In this document: in pieces, positions 16,205-25,087 of the stretch | Numbering within the stretch: the first letter of the stretch is position 1 | Layout: the number at the start of each line of letters is the position of its first letter | Source: Gordoniibacillus chartarius | Lineage (GTDB): Bacteria > Bacillota > Bacilli > Paenibacillales > NBRC-103111 | Direction of reading: 5' to 3' | DNA: 64,000 nucleotides | Assembly (NCBI RefSeq): GCF_042432825.1 | Contig: NZ_JBHLWN010000105.1 | Span: forward strand, 1 to 64,000 | Translations under genes and position numbers: made by a program | Notes under the pieces: model-generated | Seen by the model: only the letters and a program-made list of their open reading frames with translations | Told to the model about the DNA's origin: nothing | Database searches by the model: none

Positions 16205-18664
16205 TTATCCTACAACAATATTGACGAGCTTGCCTTTAACCGTAATCACTTTCCGAACCGTCTTGCCGGCGCTGAGCTCCTTTACCCGGTCGAGTCCGAG
16301 CGCAAGCTCTTGCATCGCCGCTTCGTCGAGATCGGCAGCGATCTTGACACGGTCGGCGATTTTGCCGTTCACCTGCACGACGATCTCGATCTCGTTATCG
16401 ACGGTCCAAGCTTCATCGTATTGCGGCCAAGGCACGTACGTAATCGACTCCGTACCGCCGAGCTTCTCCCACAGCTCTTCCGCAAGGTGCGGAGCGATCG
16501 GAGACAGCATCTGCACGAACTGCTTCATCGCTTCCAGCGGGAGCACTTCGGTTTTGTACGCTTCATTGACGAAAATCATGAGCTGCGAGATCGCCGTATT
16601 GAATCGCAGCGCCTCATAGTCCTCCGTAATTTTCTTCACGGATCGATGCCACGTGCGCTTGAACGCCTCGCTGCCCATCGTCTCCTCAGCCGATATGCGC
16701 GGCGAGAGCTGCCCGTCTTCACCGACAAACAAGCGCCAAACACGGGCGAGGAAGCGGTAAGCCCCTTCGACGCCGTTCGTGTTCCACGGCTTCGTCGCTT
16801 CGAGCGGGCCCATGAACATTTCGTACAGCCGAAGCGTATCCGCGCCGTATTTGCCGACGATATCGTCAGGGTTCACGACGTTGCCGCGCGATTTGCTCAT
16901 CTTCTCCATGTTTTCGCCAAGAATCATGCCCTGGTTGACGAGCTTATGAAACGGCTCCTTCGTCGCTACGACACCGATATCGTACAGCACCTTATGCCAG
17001 AAGCGCGCATACAGCAGGTGAAGCACGGCGTGCTCGGCGCCACCGATGTACAAATCGACCGGCAGCCACTCTTTCTGCTTCTCCGGCGAGCACAGCGCAT
17101 CGTTGTTGTGCGGATCGATGAAGCGCAAGTAATACCAGCAGGAGCCCGCCCATTGCGGCATCGTATTCGTCTCGCGGCGCGCCTTCATGCCGGTTTCCGG
17201 ATCGACCGTATTGACCCACTCCGCCACGTTGGCGAGCGGCGACTCGCCGGTTCCGGACGGCTTGATTTCGTCGACCTCAGGCAGCAGCAGCGGCAGCTCG
17301 CTCTCCGGCACCGGCTTCATCGTGCCGTCCTCAAGATGCAAAATCGGAATCGGCTCGCCCCAGTAGCGCTGGCGGGAGAACAGCCAGTCGCGCAGACGGT
17401 ACGTAATTTTGCCTTGACCGCGGCCTTCCGCTTCGAGATGCTCGATCATCTTGGCGATTGCAGCTTCGTTCGTGAGGCCGTTCAGGAACTCGGAATTCAC
17501 ATGCGGGCCGTCGCCGGTGAACGCTTCCTTGCTCACGTCGCCGCCCTGGACGACCTCCACGATCGGCAGGCCGAACTTCGACGCGAACTCCCAGTCTCGC
17601 TCGTCGTGACCAGGTACCGCCATAATAGCGCCCGTGCCATAACCGCCGAGCACATAGTCGGCGATCCAGACCGGAACCTTCGCGCCGCTGACCGGATTGA
17701 TGGCATAAGCACCGGTGAACACGCCGGTCTTATCCTTGGCGAGATCCGTGCGCTCCAGATCGCTCTTGCGGGCTGCAGCCTCGCGGTAGTCGACGACAGC
17801 TTGCTTCTGCTCCGCCGTCGTAATGACGTCGACCAGCTCATGCTCCGGTGCAAGCACGCAGTACGTCGCACCGAACAAGGTGTCCGGACGTGTCGTAAAC
17901 ACCGTCAGCTGCTTGCCGGCGTGCCCGTCGATGTCGAACCGCACCTCGGCCCCCTTCGACTTGCCGATCCAGTTGCGCTGCATATCTTTAATGCTCTCGG
18001 ACCAATCGAGCTCTTCGAGGTCTTCGAGCAAGCGCTCCGCATACTCCGTAATCTTCAGCACCCACTGGCGCATCGGCATCCGGATGACCGGGAAGCCGCC
18101 GCGCTCGCTCTTGCCGTCGATGACTTCTTCGTTCGCCAGCACGGTGCCGAGCTCCGGACACCAGTTCACCGGCACCTCGTCCACATAGGCGAGTCCCTTC
18201 TTGTAGAGCTGGATGAAAATCCACTGCGTCCACTTGTAATACTCCGGATCGGTTGTGGAAATTTCCCGGTCCCAGTCGTACGAGAAGCCGAGCGACTTGA
18301 TTTGGCGGCGGAAATTATCGATGTTTTCCTTCGTAATATCGCGCGGGTGGCGGCCTGTCTGGAGCGCATACTGCTCCGCCGGCAAGCCGAAGGCGTCCCA
18401 GCCCATCGGATGAAGCACGTTGTAGCCGCGCATCCGCTTGTAGCGGGAGACGATATCGGTTGCCGTGTAGCCTTCCGGATGGCCGACGTGAAGCCCTGCA
18501 CCGGACGGGTACGGGAACATGTCGAGCGCGTAAAATTTCGGTTTGTCCGAGCTGTCGAGCGTACGGAACGTCTTCTTGTCGTCCCAATACTTTTGCCACT
18601 TCGGCTCGATGGAGAGCGGGTTGTAGCCTTGCCCTTCTTTGATTTCCTGCTGATCTTGAGTCAT
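16205..18664 (-). CDS. leuS: Leucyl-tRNA synthetase
   Basis: Charges tRNA-Leu in the cytoplasm. The 819-residue class I synthetase has the HIGH-type motif (PYPSGAGLHVGHPEGY), the CP1 editing domain with TTRPDTLFGATY, and the KMSKS loop (EKMSKSRGNVV). Full length. GGGAGG lies upstream of the ATG. A leucine T-box riboswitch (18698-18985) and a near-consensus promoter (18997-19026) precede it, so expression should rise when tRNA-Leu is uncharged. Confidence 0.98.
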   Translation of the reverse strand: MTQDQQEIKEGQGYNPLSIEPKWQKYWDDKKTFRTLDSSDKPKFYALDMFPYPSGAGLHVGHPEGYTATDIVSRYKRMRGYNVLHPMGWDAFGLPAEQYALQTGRHPRDITKENIDNFRRQIKSLGFSYDWDREISTTDPEYYKWTQWIFIQLYKKGLAYVDEVPVNWCPELGTVLANEEVIDGKSERGGFPVIRMPMRQWVLKITEYAERLLEDLEELDWSESIKDMQRNWIGKSKGAEVRFDIDGHAGKQLTVFTTRPDTLFGATYCVLAPEHELVDVITTAEQKQAVVDYREAAARKSDLERTDLAKDKTGVFTGAYAINPVSGAKVPVWIADYVLGGYGTGAIMAVPGHDERDWEFASKFGLPIVEVVQGGDVSKEAFTGDGPHVNSEFLNGLTNEAAIAKMIEHLEAEGRGQGKITYRLRDWLFSRQRYWGEPIPILHLEDGTMKPVPESELPLLLPEVDEIKPSGTGESPLANVAEWVNTVDPETGMKARRETNTMPQWAGSCWYYLRFIDPHNNDALCSPEKQKEWLPVDLYIGGAEHAVLHLLYARFWHKVLYDIGVVATKEPFHKLVNQGMILGENMEKMSKSRGNVVNPDDIVGKYGADTLRLYEMFMGPLEATKPWNTNGVEGAYRFLARVWRLFVGEDGQLSPRISAEETMGSEAFKRTWHRSVKKITEDYEALRFNTAISQLMIFVNEAYKTEVLPLEAMKQFVQMLSPIAPHLAEELWEKLGGTESITYVPWPQYDEAWTVDNEIEIVVQVNGKIADRVKIAADLDEAAMQELALGLDRVKELSAGKTVRKVITVKGKLVNIVVG

Positions 18665-18697
18665 GACGACGAATCCTCCCGATTAGGTCTGAAAAAC

Positions 18698-18985
18698 AAC
18701 AAAAAACCTCGCATCACCAGCGTCAATAAACGCTAGGGACGAGAGGTTCTTCCTTCCCGTGGTACCACCCTGCTTAACGACCGACACGCGAAGCTTGCAC
18801 GCTTGCGATGAGGATCGTTCACTCCAGCTGCCCTTAACGCAGGCGAAACGGTTCGGCTCAGCTGCACGCAGCAGGTTCACCTAACGGCTCCAAGGCGAGT
18901 TCGCCAACGCTCGTATACCGGCTTGCACCTGATCCGCCGGCTCTCTGCGATACGTTCGTGAGCTACTGCTCCTCTTCAACGCCAT
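18698..18985 (-). ncRNA. T-box riboswitch (leucine) controlling leuS
   Basis: Minus strand, in transcription order: stem I with AGAGAGCCGGCGG and GTGCAAGCCGGT, a specifier loop GCGAACTCGCC whose codon CTC (18897-18899) specifies leucine, the conserved antiterminator block GGGTGGTACCACGGG (about 18756-18771), and a terminator (18700-18748) whose ACCTCTCGTC and GATGCGAGGT arms are followed by six T. Uncharged tRNA-Leu would stabilise the antiterminator. Specifier and gene agree. Confidence 0.96.
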
Positions 18986-18996
18986 GTTTTGTCAGT

Positions 18997-19026
18997 ATTA
19001 TATGTAAAATGCCGCAGCTCTGTCAA
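18997..19026 (-). promoter_or_regulatory. SigA promoter of the leuS T-box transcript
   Basis: Minus strand: -35 TTGACA (19021-19026) and -10 TATAAT (18997-19002), both perfect hexamers, with an 18-base spacer. Confidence 0.88.
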
Positions 19027-19043
19027 GAGCCGCCCGCCTGTCG

Positions 19044-19799
19044 TTATTTGACCGCCGTAAAAAACGCCCTCTCCGATTCCTCCGTCGGCGCACGGCCGGT
19101 GAAGTCCGCCGTTAGCCGTATGTCCCGAAAGCCGGCACGCTCCAGCTCCTCCGCAATCCAATCGAGCGGATAGGCCCGCTGCACATGCGTCTCCTCGAAG
19201 CGGCGGAACAACCCGGAAGCCTGCTCATGGAAAAACGTAATGCTGTGCTCGATCTGACACCGCTCCTCCTCGAATACGCAAGTCCAGATATAAGCGATGT
19301 CGTCTTCGTCCAGCGTGAACGGCTGCGCGGCCGCGTATTCCTCCAGCTGCCGGGGCGTATGCACATCGAATGCAAGCACTCCGCCGGGTGCAAGATTGCG
19401 GTAGGCTGTACGAATCGTCGCGACGATGTCGGCTTCCTCCGTCAAATAATTTAAGCAATCGCAGAACGAAATGACGGCGTCAACCGGCTCGGCGGCCGCC
19501 CAGTCCCGCATGTCCTGCTGCTGCCAATCCACGAAGACGGCCGCAGAACCGGACTGGGCCGCCTCCAGCTTGCTCTGCGCCACGGCCAGCATTTGCTCCG
19601 ACAGGTCGATGCCGGTCATCCGGTAGCCTTTGGCTGCCAGCGGAATGGTTAATGTGCCTGTACCGCAGCCGAGATCGACGACCCGCCGCGGGCGTATCCC
19701 ATAAGAAGCCCAGGCGCTTTCCGCAAAATGCAGCCAATCGGGATAAGGCATGTCGGCCATTAAACGGTCATATACAGATGCGAATTGCTCGTAAGACAT
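19044..19799 (-). CDS. yqeM: Class I SAM-dependent methyltransferase YqeM
   Basis: A methyltransferase of unknown substrate in the conserved yqe operon. Motif I is VVDLGCGTGTLTIPLA, followed by GIDLSEQMLAVA and the post-I motif SFCDCLNYL. About 251 residues from the ATG at 19799 (MSYEQFASVYDRLM, the usual family start). The frame is open 13 codons upstream, and GAAGGAG is rather far (about 14 bases) from the chosen ATG, so the start is uncertain. Last gene of the yqe operon here, about 110 bases after cvfB. Confidence 0.88.
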   Translation of the reverse strand: MSYEQFASVYDRLMADMPYPDWLHFAESAWASYGIRPRRVVDLGCGTGTLTIPLAAKGYRMTGIDLSEQMLAVAQSKLEAAQSGSAAVFVDWQQQDMRDWAAAEPVDAVISFCDCLNYLTEEADIVATIRTAYRNLAPGGVLAFDVHTPRQLEEYAAAQPFTLDEDDIAYIWTCVFEEERCQIEHSITFFHEQASGLFRRFEETHVQRAYPLDWIAEELERAGFRDIRLTADFTGRAPTEESERAFFTAVK

Positions 19800-19875
19800 A
19801 GCGGGAGAACCCACTCCTTCGTAGAAGCTGCCAGCCAAAGTATAGCGAGAAACTTACAGGCATCGGAGCAGCGGA

Positions 19876-19905
19876 GAAGAACCCGGAATCGAGTCCGGGT
19901 TCTTC
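19876..19905 (-). terminator. Stem-loop after cvfB
   Basis: GAAGAACCCGGA and TCCGGGTTCTTC form a 12-bp perfect stem with a short loop directly after the cvfB stop. No T-run follows, so it may be a processing or partial termination signal before yqeM. Confidence 0.55.
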
Positions 19906-19908
19906 GCG

Positions 19909-21069
19909 TTACGGCTGCTGCGTGCTGCTGTCTGTGACCTCATCCGCCGCAGCCAAATGGGTCCAATTGCCTTTTTGATAAACGACCCGGTCCCGCAGCA
20001 GCTTGCCCAGCGCCCTCTTGAACGCCGATTTGCTGATGCCGAACTTGGCTGAGATGACGTCGGCCGGCGTCTCGTCCGAATACGGCATCGCCCCGTTCGG
20101 CCGGGCCCGCAAAAACGCGAGCAGCTTGTCCGCATCTTCATCGCGGCCGAGCTCTTTCTGCTGCCGCAATGACAGATTGACCCGACCGTCCTCGCGGACG
20201 AACGTCACCCGGACTTTCACGACTTCCCCGAGCCGCAGCAGCCGGGAACGCTCCGGTGCCGGGATGAACCCGATCACGCCGAAGCCGACGACGCCTCCGT
20301 CGCAGACGACGAACGTTCCCATTTGCAGCGGCTTGTATACGCGGGCCTCGACCCAGCGCCCCCGCCACGCGCTTGGCGCCGGGAAGCATTTCGGCACAAG
20401 CTCCGCTTCGCCCGCCAGCTTGGCTACGAGACGGCCCTGTTTGTCATTGTCGAGAGTTACGAACACCGAATCGCCGACCTGCGGGCGCAGCTCCTCCAGC
20501 TCGGGAAGCTCCGAATACGGCAGCAGCAAATTGCGGCCGAGACCCATCTCCAGAAATACGCCGTAGCGCGGATGAATGTCGACGACTTCCAGCAGGCCGA
20601 CATCGCCGCGCAGCAGCTTCGGCCGGCGCATCGTCGCCGTAAGCCGGTCTTCCGTATCATAGTAAAGAAAGACGTCCAGCGGCTCGCCGATTTCAATCGG
20701 TCTTGTCACTTCGCTATAGTGCAGCAGAACATCCTGATGTCCGTCGGTCAGAAAATAGCCGTTCGGCGAAACTTCCCGCGCCACATCCAGCGATACGACA
20801 TCACCGGCGCGCAGTCTCGGTACCCCGCGTGCAGGTGCGTTTGGCCGGGCGGCTCCCGGACGGCCGCGCGAATCGGCGCCGCGGCTGCCCTCCGCTCGCT
20901 GCGGACCGCGGCTGACATTGTCCCGGAAATTTTGACGGCCGCGATCCGGTGCGGACGAACGCGGCACGTCCTTGTTCATCCGCTCGTTCGTTCTGACAAA
21001 TTTGCTGGCGCCGCGGTCCTGACGACCTTCCCAGCGCCCGCCGCCGCTGCGTGTGCCGCCGTCCGTCAT
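19909..21069 (-). CDS. cvfB: S1-domain RNA-binding protein (CvfB/YitL family)
   Basis: CvfB proteins are RNA-binding regulators with three S1-like domains and a C-terminal winged helix. Here the S1-like repeats span roughly residues 90-310 (AGDVVSLDV, GDVGLLEVVDIHPRYGVFLE, VKVRVTFVREDGRVNLSLR) and the winged helix about 325-375. Residues 1-85 are an added disordered extension rich in Arg, Gly, Ser and Pro. The start ATG overlaps the rsfS stop (ATGA), with GGAGCGGG before it, so translation is probably coupled to rsfS. Confidence 0.85.
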   Translation of the reverse strand: MTDGGTRSGGGRWEGRQDRGASKFVRTNERMNKDVPRSSAPDRGRQNFRDNVSRGPQRAEGSRGADSRGRPGAARPNAPARGVPRLRAGDVVSLDVAREVSPNGYFLTDGHQDVLLHYSEVTRPIEIGEPLDVFLYYDTEDRLTATMRRPKLLRGDVGLLEVVDIHPRYGVFLEMGLGRNLLLPYSELPELEELRPQVGDSVFVTLDNDKQGRLVAKLAGEAELVPKCFPAPSAWRGRWVEARVYKPLQMGTFVVCDGGVVGFGVIGFIPAPERSRLLRLGEVVKVRVTFVREDGRVNLSLRQQKELGRDEDADKLLAFLRARPNGAMPYSDETPADVISAKFGISKSAFKRALGKLLRDRVVYQKGNWTHLAAADEVTDSSTQQP

Positions 21070-21413
21070 ACCCGCTCCACAACCTTCGCGTCCGACCAAA
21101 GACGCTCAATGTTGTAATACTCCCGGTCGTCCCTGTGGAACACATGCATGACGACGTCGCCGATATCGACGAGTACCCAGCGAGCCGTATCGAGACCTTC
21201 GATACCGCGTACGCGTGCTCCCGTCTCCTCTGCGCGCTTGCGCGCTTCATTCACGATCGCCTGCACCTGCGTCTCCGAGTTGCCATGGCAAATAACGAAA
21301 TAGTCGGCAATGAGGGAGACTCCCTTCAAATCCAGCGCCACTACGTCATATGCTTTCTTATCTTCCGCTGCGTCCACCACCAGGGACAATACATGCTCCG
21401 GGGTTTGGTTCAT
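21066..21413 (-). CDS. rsfS: Ribosomal silencing factor RsfS
   Basis: RsfS binds L14 of the 50S subunit and blocks subunit joining when nutrients are low. The 115-residue product has the typical DUF143 sequence: KKAYDVVALDLKG, ADYFVICHGNSETQV and WVLVDIGDVVMHVF. GGAGG lies in the 3' end region of yqeK, 4 bases before the gene. It overlaps cvfB by 4 bases. Confidence 0.96.
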   Translation of the reverse strand: MNQTPEHVLSLVVDAAEDKKAYDVVALDLKGVSLIADYFVICHGNSETQVQAIVNEARKRAEETGARVRGIEGLDTARWVLVDIGDVVMHVFHRDDREYYNIERLWSDAKVVERV

Positions 21414-21417
21414 TCGA

Positions 21418-22002
21418 TCAGCCTCCAGCTTGTTTAATTTCCATTAATAATCCGTTACGCGCCGATACGGTCAAAGGATAAATCCGTTTGCCTTGCTCCA
21501 GCAGGAACGAAATCGTCGAATCGAAGCCTGCCACAAGCGCTTTCTCAACATTATGTTCGGCGATTTCCCGGATCTTATGCACAGCTGGAAAATCGCGGCC
21601 GGGCTCGATATAATCGGCCAAGCAAACGATTTTGTCCAGCAGTGTCATCTTTTCGCGTCCCGATGTATGATACAAAATCGCATCCAGCACCTCACGATCG
21701 TTGACGCCGAACTGTTCACGGGCTACGACGACGGCCGCCGGGGCGTGCCACAGCTCCTTCTCGTACTCCAGCATATCCTGGGGCAGTTCCGGATCGCTTC
21801 GAACCGTCTCCGCCTGCTTGTCGACCGGCCAGTACTTACACACATCGTGAAGAATGGCGGCCAGCTCCGCTTTGACCGGATCCGCCCCAAACCTCCGTGC
21901 AAGAATAACCGACGTCTCCATGACTCCCAGCGTATGCCGCCAGCGCTTATCCGGCATTTGGGCCTGCACGGCCTCCATAATCGCTTCACGACTCCGGTTC
22001 AT
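21418..22002 (-). CDS. yqeK: HD-domain hydrolase YqeK (Ap4A hydrolase type)
   Basis: A 194-residue HD-superfamily protein. Conserved metal ligands appear in RWRHTLGV, ILHDVCKYW (the HD pair) and the downstream LYHTSGREKM and CLADYIEPGR. Bacillales YqeK homologues hydrolyse Ap4A symmetrically to ADP. The gene overlaps the 3' end of nadD by 17 bases, indicating translational coupling, a common nadD-yqeK arrangement. Confidence 0.94.
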   Translation of the reverse strand: MNRSREAIMEAVQAQMPDKRWRHTLGVMETSVILARRFGADPVKAELAAILHDVCKYWPVDKQAETVRSDPELPQDMLEYEKELWHAPAAVVVAREQFGVNDREVLDAILYHTSGREKMTLLDKIVCLADYIEPGRDFPAVHKIREIAEHNVEKALVAGFDSTISFLLEQGKRIYPLTVSARNGLLMEIKQAGG

Positions 22003-22624
22003 ACAACCCGTTCCCCTCTATGTAACGATATACGGCATCCGGCACAAGATAGCGGATCGAGCGTCCTTGCCGCCTCCGTTCCCGGATATCCGTGGATGAA
22101 ATATCGACAAGCGGCATCGGCACCATCGTCAGCGCCCGCCGCAGCGGATCCGGCAAGCCTTCCGCAGCATTCGGATAGCCCGGACGCTGTAACCCGACAA
22201 ACCGAATCTGTTCAACGATTTCATCGATTCGATGCCAATTCGGCAGGTATGCGACCATATCGCCGCCGATAATGAAGGAAAATTGCGTGTCGGGAAAGCG
22301 CTCGCGCAGCAGCAGCACCGTATCGATCGTGTACGATACGCCTCCCTTACGCAGTTCAAGATCGCAGCCGCGCAGGAAGTCATTCCCTTCCGCCGCCGCC
22401 ACCGTCATCCGCCAACGGTGCTCGCCATCCGTAGCCGCCCCTTGCTTGTGCGGCGGGACGCTTGCGGGCAGCAGCCAAACCTCGTCCAAGCCCGCTCCTT
22501 CGCGTGCCGCCTCCGCGGCAAGCAGATGACCGGTATGAATCGGATCGAAGGTGCCTCCCATAATGCCGACGCGCCGCGGGCGCTCTCCCTGCTCCCGCAC
22601 TCCTTCGGGCGTTATCGAGTCCAT
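21986..22624 (-). CDS. nadD: Nicotinate-nucleotide adenylyltransferase
   Basis: Adds AMP to nicotinate mononucleotide in NAD synthesis. The 212-residue product contains GIMGGTFDPIHTGHL (nucleotidyltransferase HxGH) and the C-terminal ISSTDIRERR signature. The frame opens 7 codons earlier with an ATG that overlaps GGGAGGGG; that sequence is the likely ribosome binding site for the ATG at 22624. Part of the yhbY-nadD-yqeK-rsfS group. Confidence 0.95.
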   Translation of the reverse strand: MDSITPEGVREQGERPRRVGIMGGTFDPIHTGHLLAAEAAREGAGLDEVWLLPASVPPHKQGAATDGEHRWRMTVAAAEGNDFLRGCDLELRKGGVSYTIDTVLLLRERFPDTQFSFIIGGDMVAYLPNWHRIDEIVEQIRFVGLQRPGYPNAAEGLPDPLRRALTMVPMPLVDISSTDIRERRRQGRSIRYLVPDAVYRYIEGNGLYEPES

Positions 22625-22653
22625 CCTATCAACCGCCCCTCCCATGGGCCGTG

Positions 22654-22947
22654 TTAATGCGGCAGCTCAATCGTCTTATGATCGCGGGACTCCTTGTACA
22701 GAACGATCGTCCGTCCGATCACTTGCACAAGCTCGCAGCCGGCGCCGTTAGCGAGCTCTTCCGCGATATCCTCGCGGTCGTCGTCGTTGTTGTTCAGCAC
22801 CGATATTTTGATCAGCTCGCGCTTCTCGATCGCTTCCTCAATATGCCGAATGATATGTTCGTTGACGCCGCCCTTGCCGACCTGAAAGATCGGATCCAGG
22901 TGATGCGCCAGCGAGCGCAAATATCTTTTCTGTTTCCCTGTTAACAT
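22654..22947 (-). CDS. yhbY: YhbY-type CRM-domain RNA-binding protein
   Basis: A 97-residue protein made of a single CRM domain (YqeI in B. subtilis), associated with pre-50S ribosomal particles. Signature pieces are LTGKQKRYLRSLAHHLDP, VGKGG and the C-terminal QVIGRTIVLYKES. It sits between aroE and nadD in the conserved yqe order. Confidence 0.95.
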   Translation of the reverse strand: MLTGKQKRYLRSLAHHLDPIFQVGKGGVNEHIIRHIEEAIEKRELIKISVLNNNDDDREDIAEELANGAGCELVQVIGRTIVLYKESRDHKTIELPH

Positions 22948-22986
22948 GAAATTAAGGCCCCTTCTCTCGTTCGATTGCTAAAGTCG

Positions 22987-23856
22987 TTACCCCTGATGGC
23001 CGAGAGCTTCAAGCACCGTTTGCCGCATCGCCGCTACGGGCGCCGGACGGCCGGTCCAATACTCGAAAGCATATGCCCCTTGGTAAATAAACATGCCGAG
23101 ACCGCCGTGCACCTTCGCACCCCGCCGCTCGGCTTCCGCCAGAAACTTCGTCTTCAGCGGATTGTAAATCAAATCGCTGGCCACGAGTCCGCCGTGCAGC
23201 AGCTCCGGATCGAGCGGGACGTCGTCCACGTTCGGATGCATCCCCGCCGACGTCGTATTGACGACGATGTCGGCGTCCCGGACGGCCGCTGCCGCGCCGT
23301 CCATCCCGGCTCCGGCGCAATCGGCATAGGCCGACAGCGCCGCCGCCAGCTCCACCGCACGCTCCGCCGTGCGGTTCACGATGCGCAGGCTCGCCACACC
23401 CTCGCGAGCCAGCGCATAGCCTACCCCGCGCGCGGCGCCGCCTGCGCCGAGCAGCACGACCCGTCGACCGGCCAGCTCGAGGCCGTTCTCCTCCTTCAGT
23501 GAACGCACGTAGCCGATACCGTCGGTATTGTAGCCGACGAGCCGGCCGTTATCGTTCACGATCGTGTTGACGGCGCCGATCACCTGCGCGCCTTCGTCCA
23601 CTTCGTCGAGGTATTGCATGACCTCGACCTTATGCGGGATCGTCACATTGACCCCGCGATACCCTAAAGCCCGTATGCCGCGGACGGCGTCGCCGAGCGC
23701 GCCGGGCGCAACGTGAAACGCCGCGTACACGGCGTTGATCCCGCTCTCGCGGAACGCCCGGTTCAGCATGATCGGCGACTTGGAATGCCGCACCGGATCG
23801 CCGAACACCCCGTATAAGATCGTGTGGCTGTCAACCGCAAATAGCTGCTCTCCCAT
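22987..23856 (-). CDS. aroE: Shikimate dehydrogenase
   Basis: Reduces 3-dehydroshikimate with NADPH in aromatic amino-acid synthesis. The 289-residue product carries SKSPIMLNRAF (substrate site), NVTIPHK with the catalytic lysine, NTDGIGY, and the NADP-binding GAGGAARGVGYAL. GGAGCGGAG precedes the ATG. Between yqeH and yhbY as in B. subtilis. Confidence 0.97.
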   Translation of the reverse strand: MGEQLFAVDSHTILYGVFGDPVRHSKSPIMLNRAFRESGINAVYAAFHVAPGALGDAVRGIRALGYRGVNVTIPHKVEVMQYLDEVDEGAQVIGAVNTIVNDNGRLVGYNTDGIGYVRSLKEENGLELAGRRVVLLGAGGAARGVGYALAREGVASLRIVNRTAERAVELAAALSAYADCAGAGMDGAAAAVRDADIVVNTTSAGMHPNVDDVPLDPELLHGGLVASDLIYNPLKTKFLAEAERRGAKVHGGLGMFIYQGAYAFEYWTGRPAPVAAMRQTVLEALGHQG

Positions 23857-23929
23857 ACAGCTCCGCTCCTCTCATCTCTCCCCTAATATCGCTAGCCGCG
23901 CCTGCCCGGCATGGACAAAGCGCATTCCC

Positions 23930-25063
23930 CTAGATCAGCGCTTCCCTGGCAATGACCTTAACGCCCTTCGGCGCATGGACGACCAGCTCCGCGCCCGTCT
24001 CGCTGTTCAGCTTAATCCAGCCGAGCCCGGAGATGAGAACATCCTGCTTGACGCCTTTCGGGATATGCAGCGCATGCTTCACAAGAGGCGGCAGCGACTC
24101 TGCATCCGCCTTACTCGGCGGCGCCAGCAGCTCGCCGAGATGACCGGCATACAGCTCGTCGGCGCGATCGAGCTTCGTCCGGTGCACCGTCAGCCCGCCC
24201 GCCAAATAGATCGTGAACGACTGATGCGCCCCGCGCACGAAGTCGAACCGCGCAAGCCCGCCGAAGAAGAGCGTCTGCTTCTCGTCGAGCTGAAACACAA
24301 GCGGCTTCAGCTGCTTGTCCGGCATGATCCGCGCCAAATCCCGCTTGGCCACAAGCTCCGTCAGCCGATGCTTGTAGACGATCCCCGGCGTATCGATCAC
24401 ATAATGGCCGTCATCCAGCGGTATCTTCACCATATCGAGCGTCGTCCCCGGGTATTGCGACACCGTAAGCTCCGATTCCAGATCGCTGAAATCGGAGATC
24501 AGCCGGTTGATCAGCGTCGATTTGCCGACGTTCGTCGCCCCCACGACATAGACGTCGCGTCCGTCGCGGTGCTCCCCGATCGACGCGATCACCCGGTCGA
24601 AGCCCATGTTCTTCTTCGCGCTGCACAGCACGACGTCGACCACCTTCAGGCCCAGCTGCTTCGCCTGCCGCTGCACCCAATTCACGATCCGGTTCAGGTT
24701 CGTCACCTTCGGCAGCAGATCGATTTTGTTCACGACGAGAATGATCGGGTTGTCGCCGACAAAGCGCGGCAGCCCGGATATCATGCTCCCCTCAAAGTCA
24801 AAAATATCGACGATATTGACGACCAGCGATTTCGTGCTGCCGATATGGCCCAGCAGCCGCAGGAAATCGTCCTGATCGAGCGTAATCCCCGATGCTTCGT
24901 TGTAATGCTTAATGCGGAAGCAGCGCTGGCAAATGACAGGCTCCTTCTCCAATGCCTTCTGCGGCACGTAGCCGAGCTTGGCCGGATCTTGCTGCTGCAG
25001 CTTGACGCCGCATCCGGCGCAGTTCAGCTGCTCTTGGTCTTGCTTCGTTGCGATATCGGTCAT
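23930..25063 (-). CDS. yqeH: Circularly permuted ribosome-assembly GTPase YqeH
   Basis: YqeH is needed for 30S biogenesis. The 377-residue product has an N-terminal zinc finger (CAGC...CQRC) and a permuted G domain, where NKIDLLP (G4) and CSAKK (G5) come before the P-loop GATNVGKST (G1) and DTPGI (G3). The C-terminal part matches the treble-clef/RNA-binding region of the family. Confidence 0.96.
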   Translation of the reverse strand: MTDIATKQDQEQLNCAGCGVKLQQQDPAKLGYVPQKALEKEPVICQRCFRIKHYNEASGITLDQDDFLRLLGHIGSTKSLVVNIVDIFDFEGSMISGLPRFVGDNPIILVVNKIDLLPKVTNLNRIVNWVQRQAKQLGLKVVDVVLCSAKKNMGFDRVIASIGEHRDGRDVYVVGATNVGKSTLINRLISDFSDLESELTVSQYPGTTLDMVKIPLDDGHYVIDTPGIVYKHRLTELVAKRDLARIMPDKQLKPLVFQLDEKQTLFFGGLARFDFVRGAHQSFTIYLAGGLTVHRTKLDRADELYAGHLGELLAPPSKADAESLPPLVKHALHIPKGVKQDVLISGLGWIKLNSETGAELVVHAPKGVKVIAREALI

Positions 25064-25087
25064 AGTGACGTGTTTATGCCTCCAGCG

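Noticed and set aside
16310..18736. 808-codon rightward frame
   Set aside because: Antisense shadow of leuS, a consequence of high GC and codon bias; Arg/His/Leu-rich composition.
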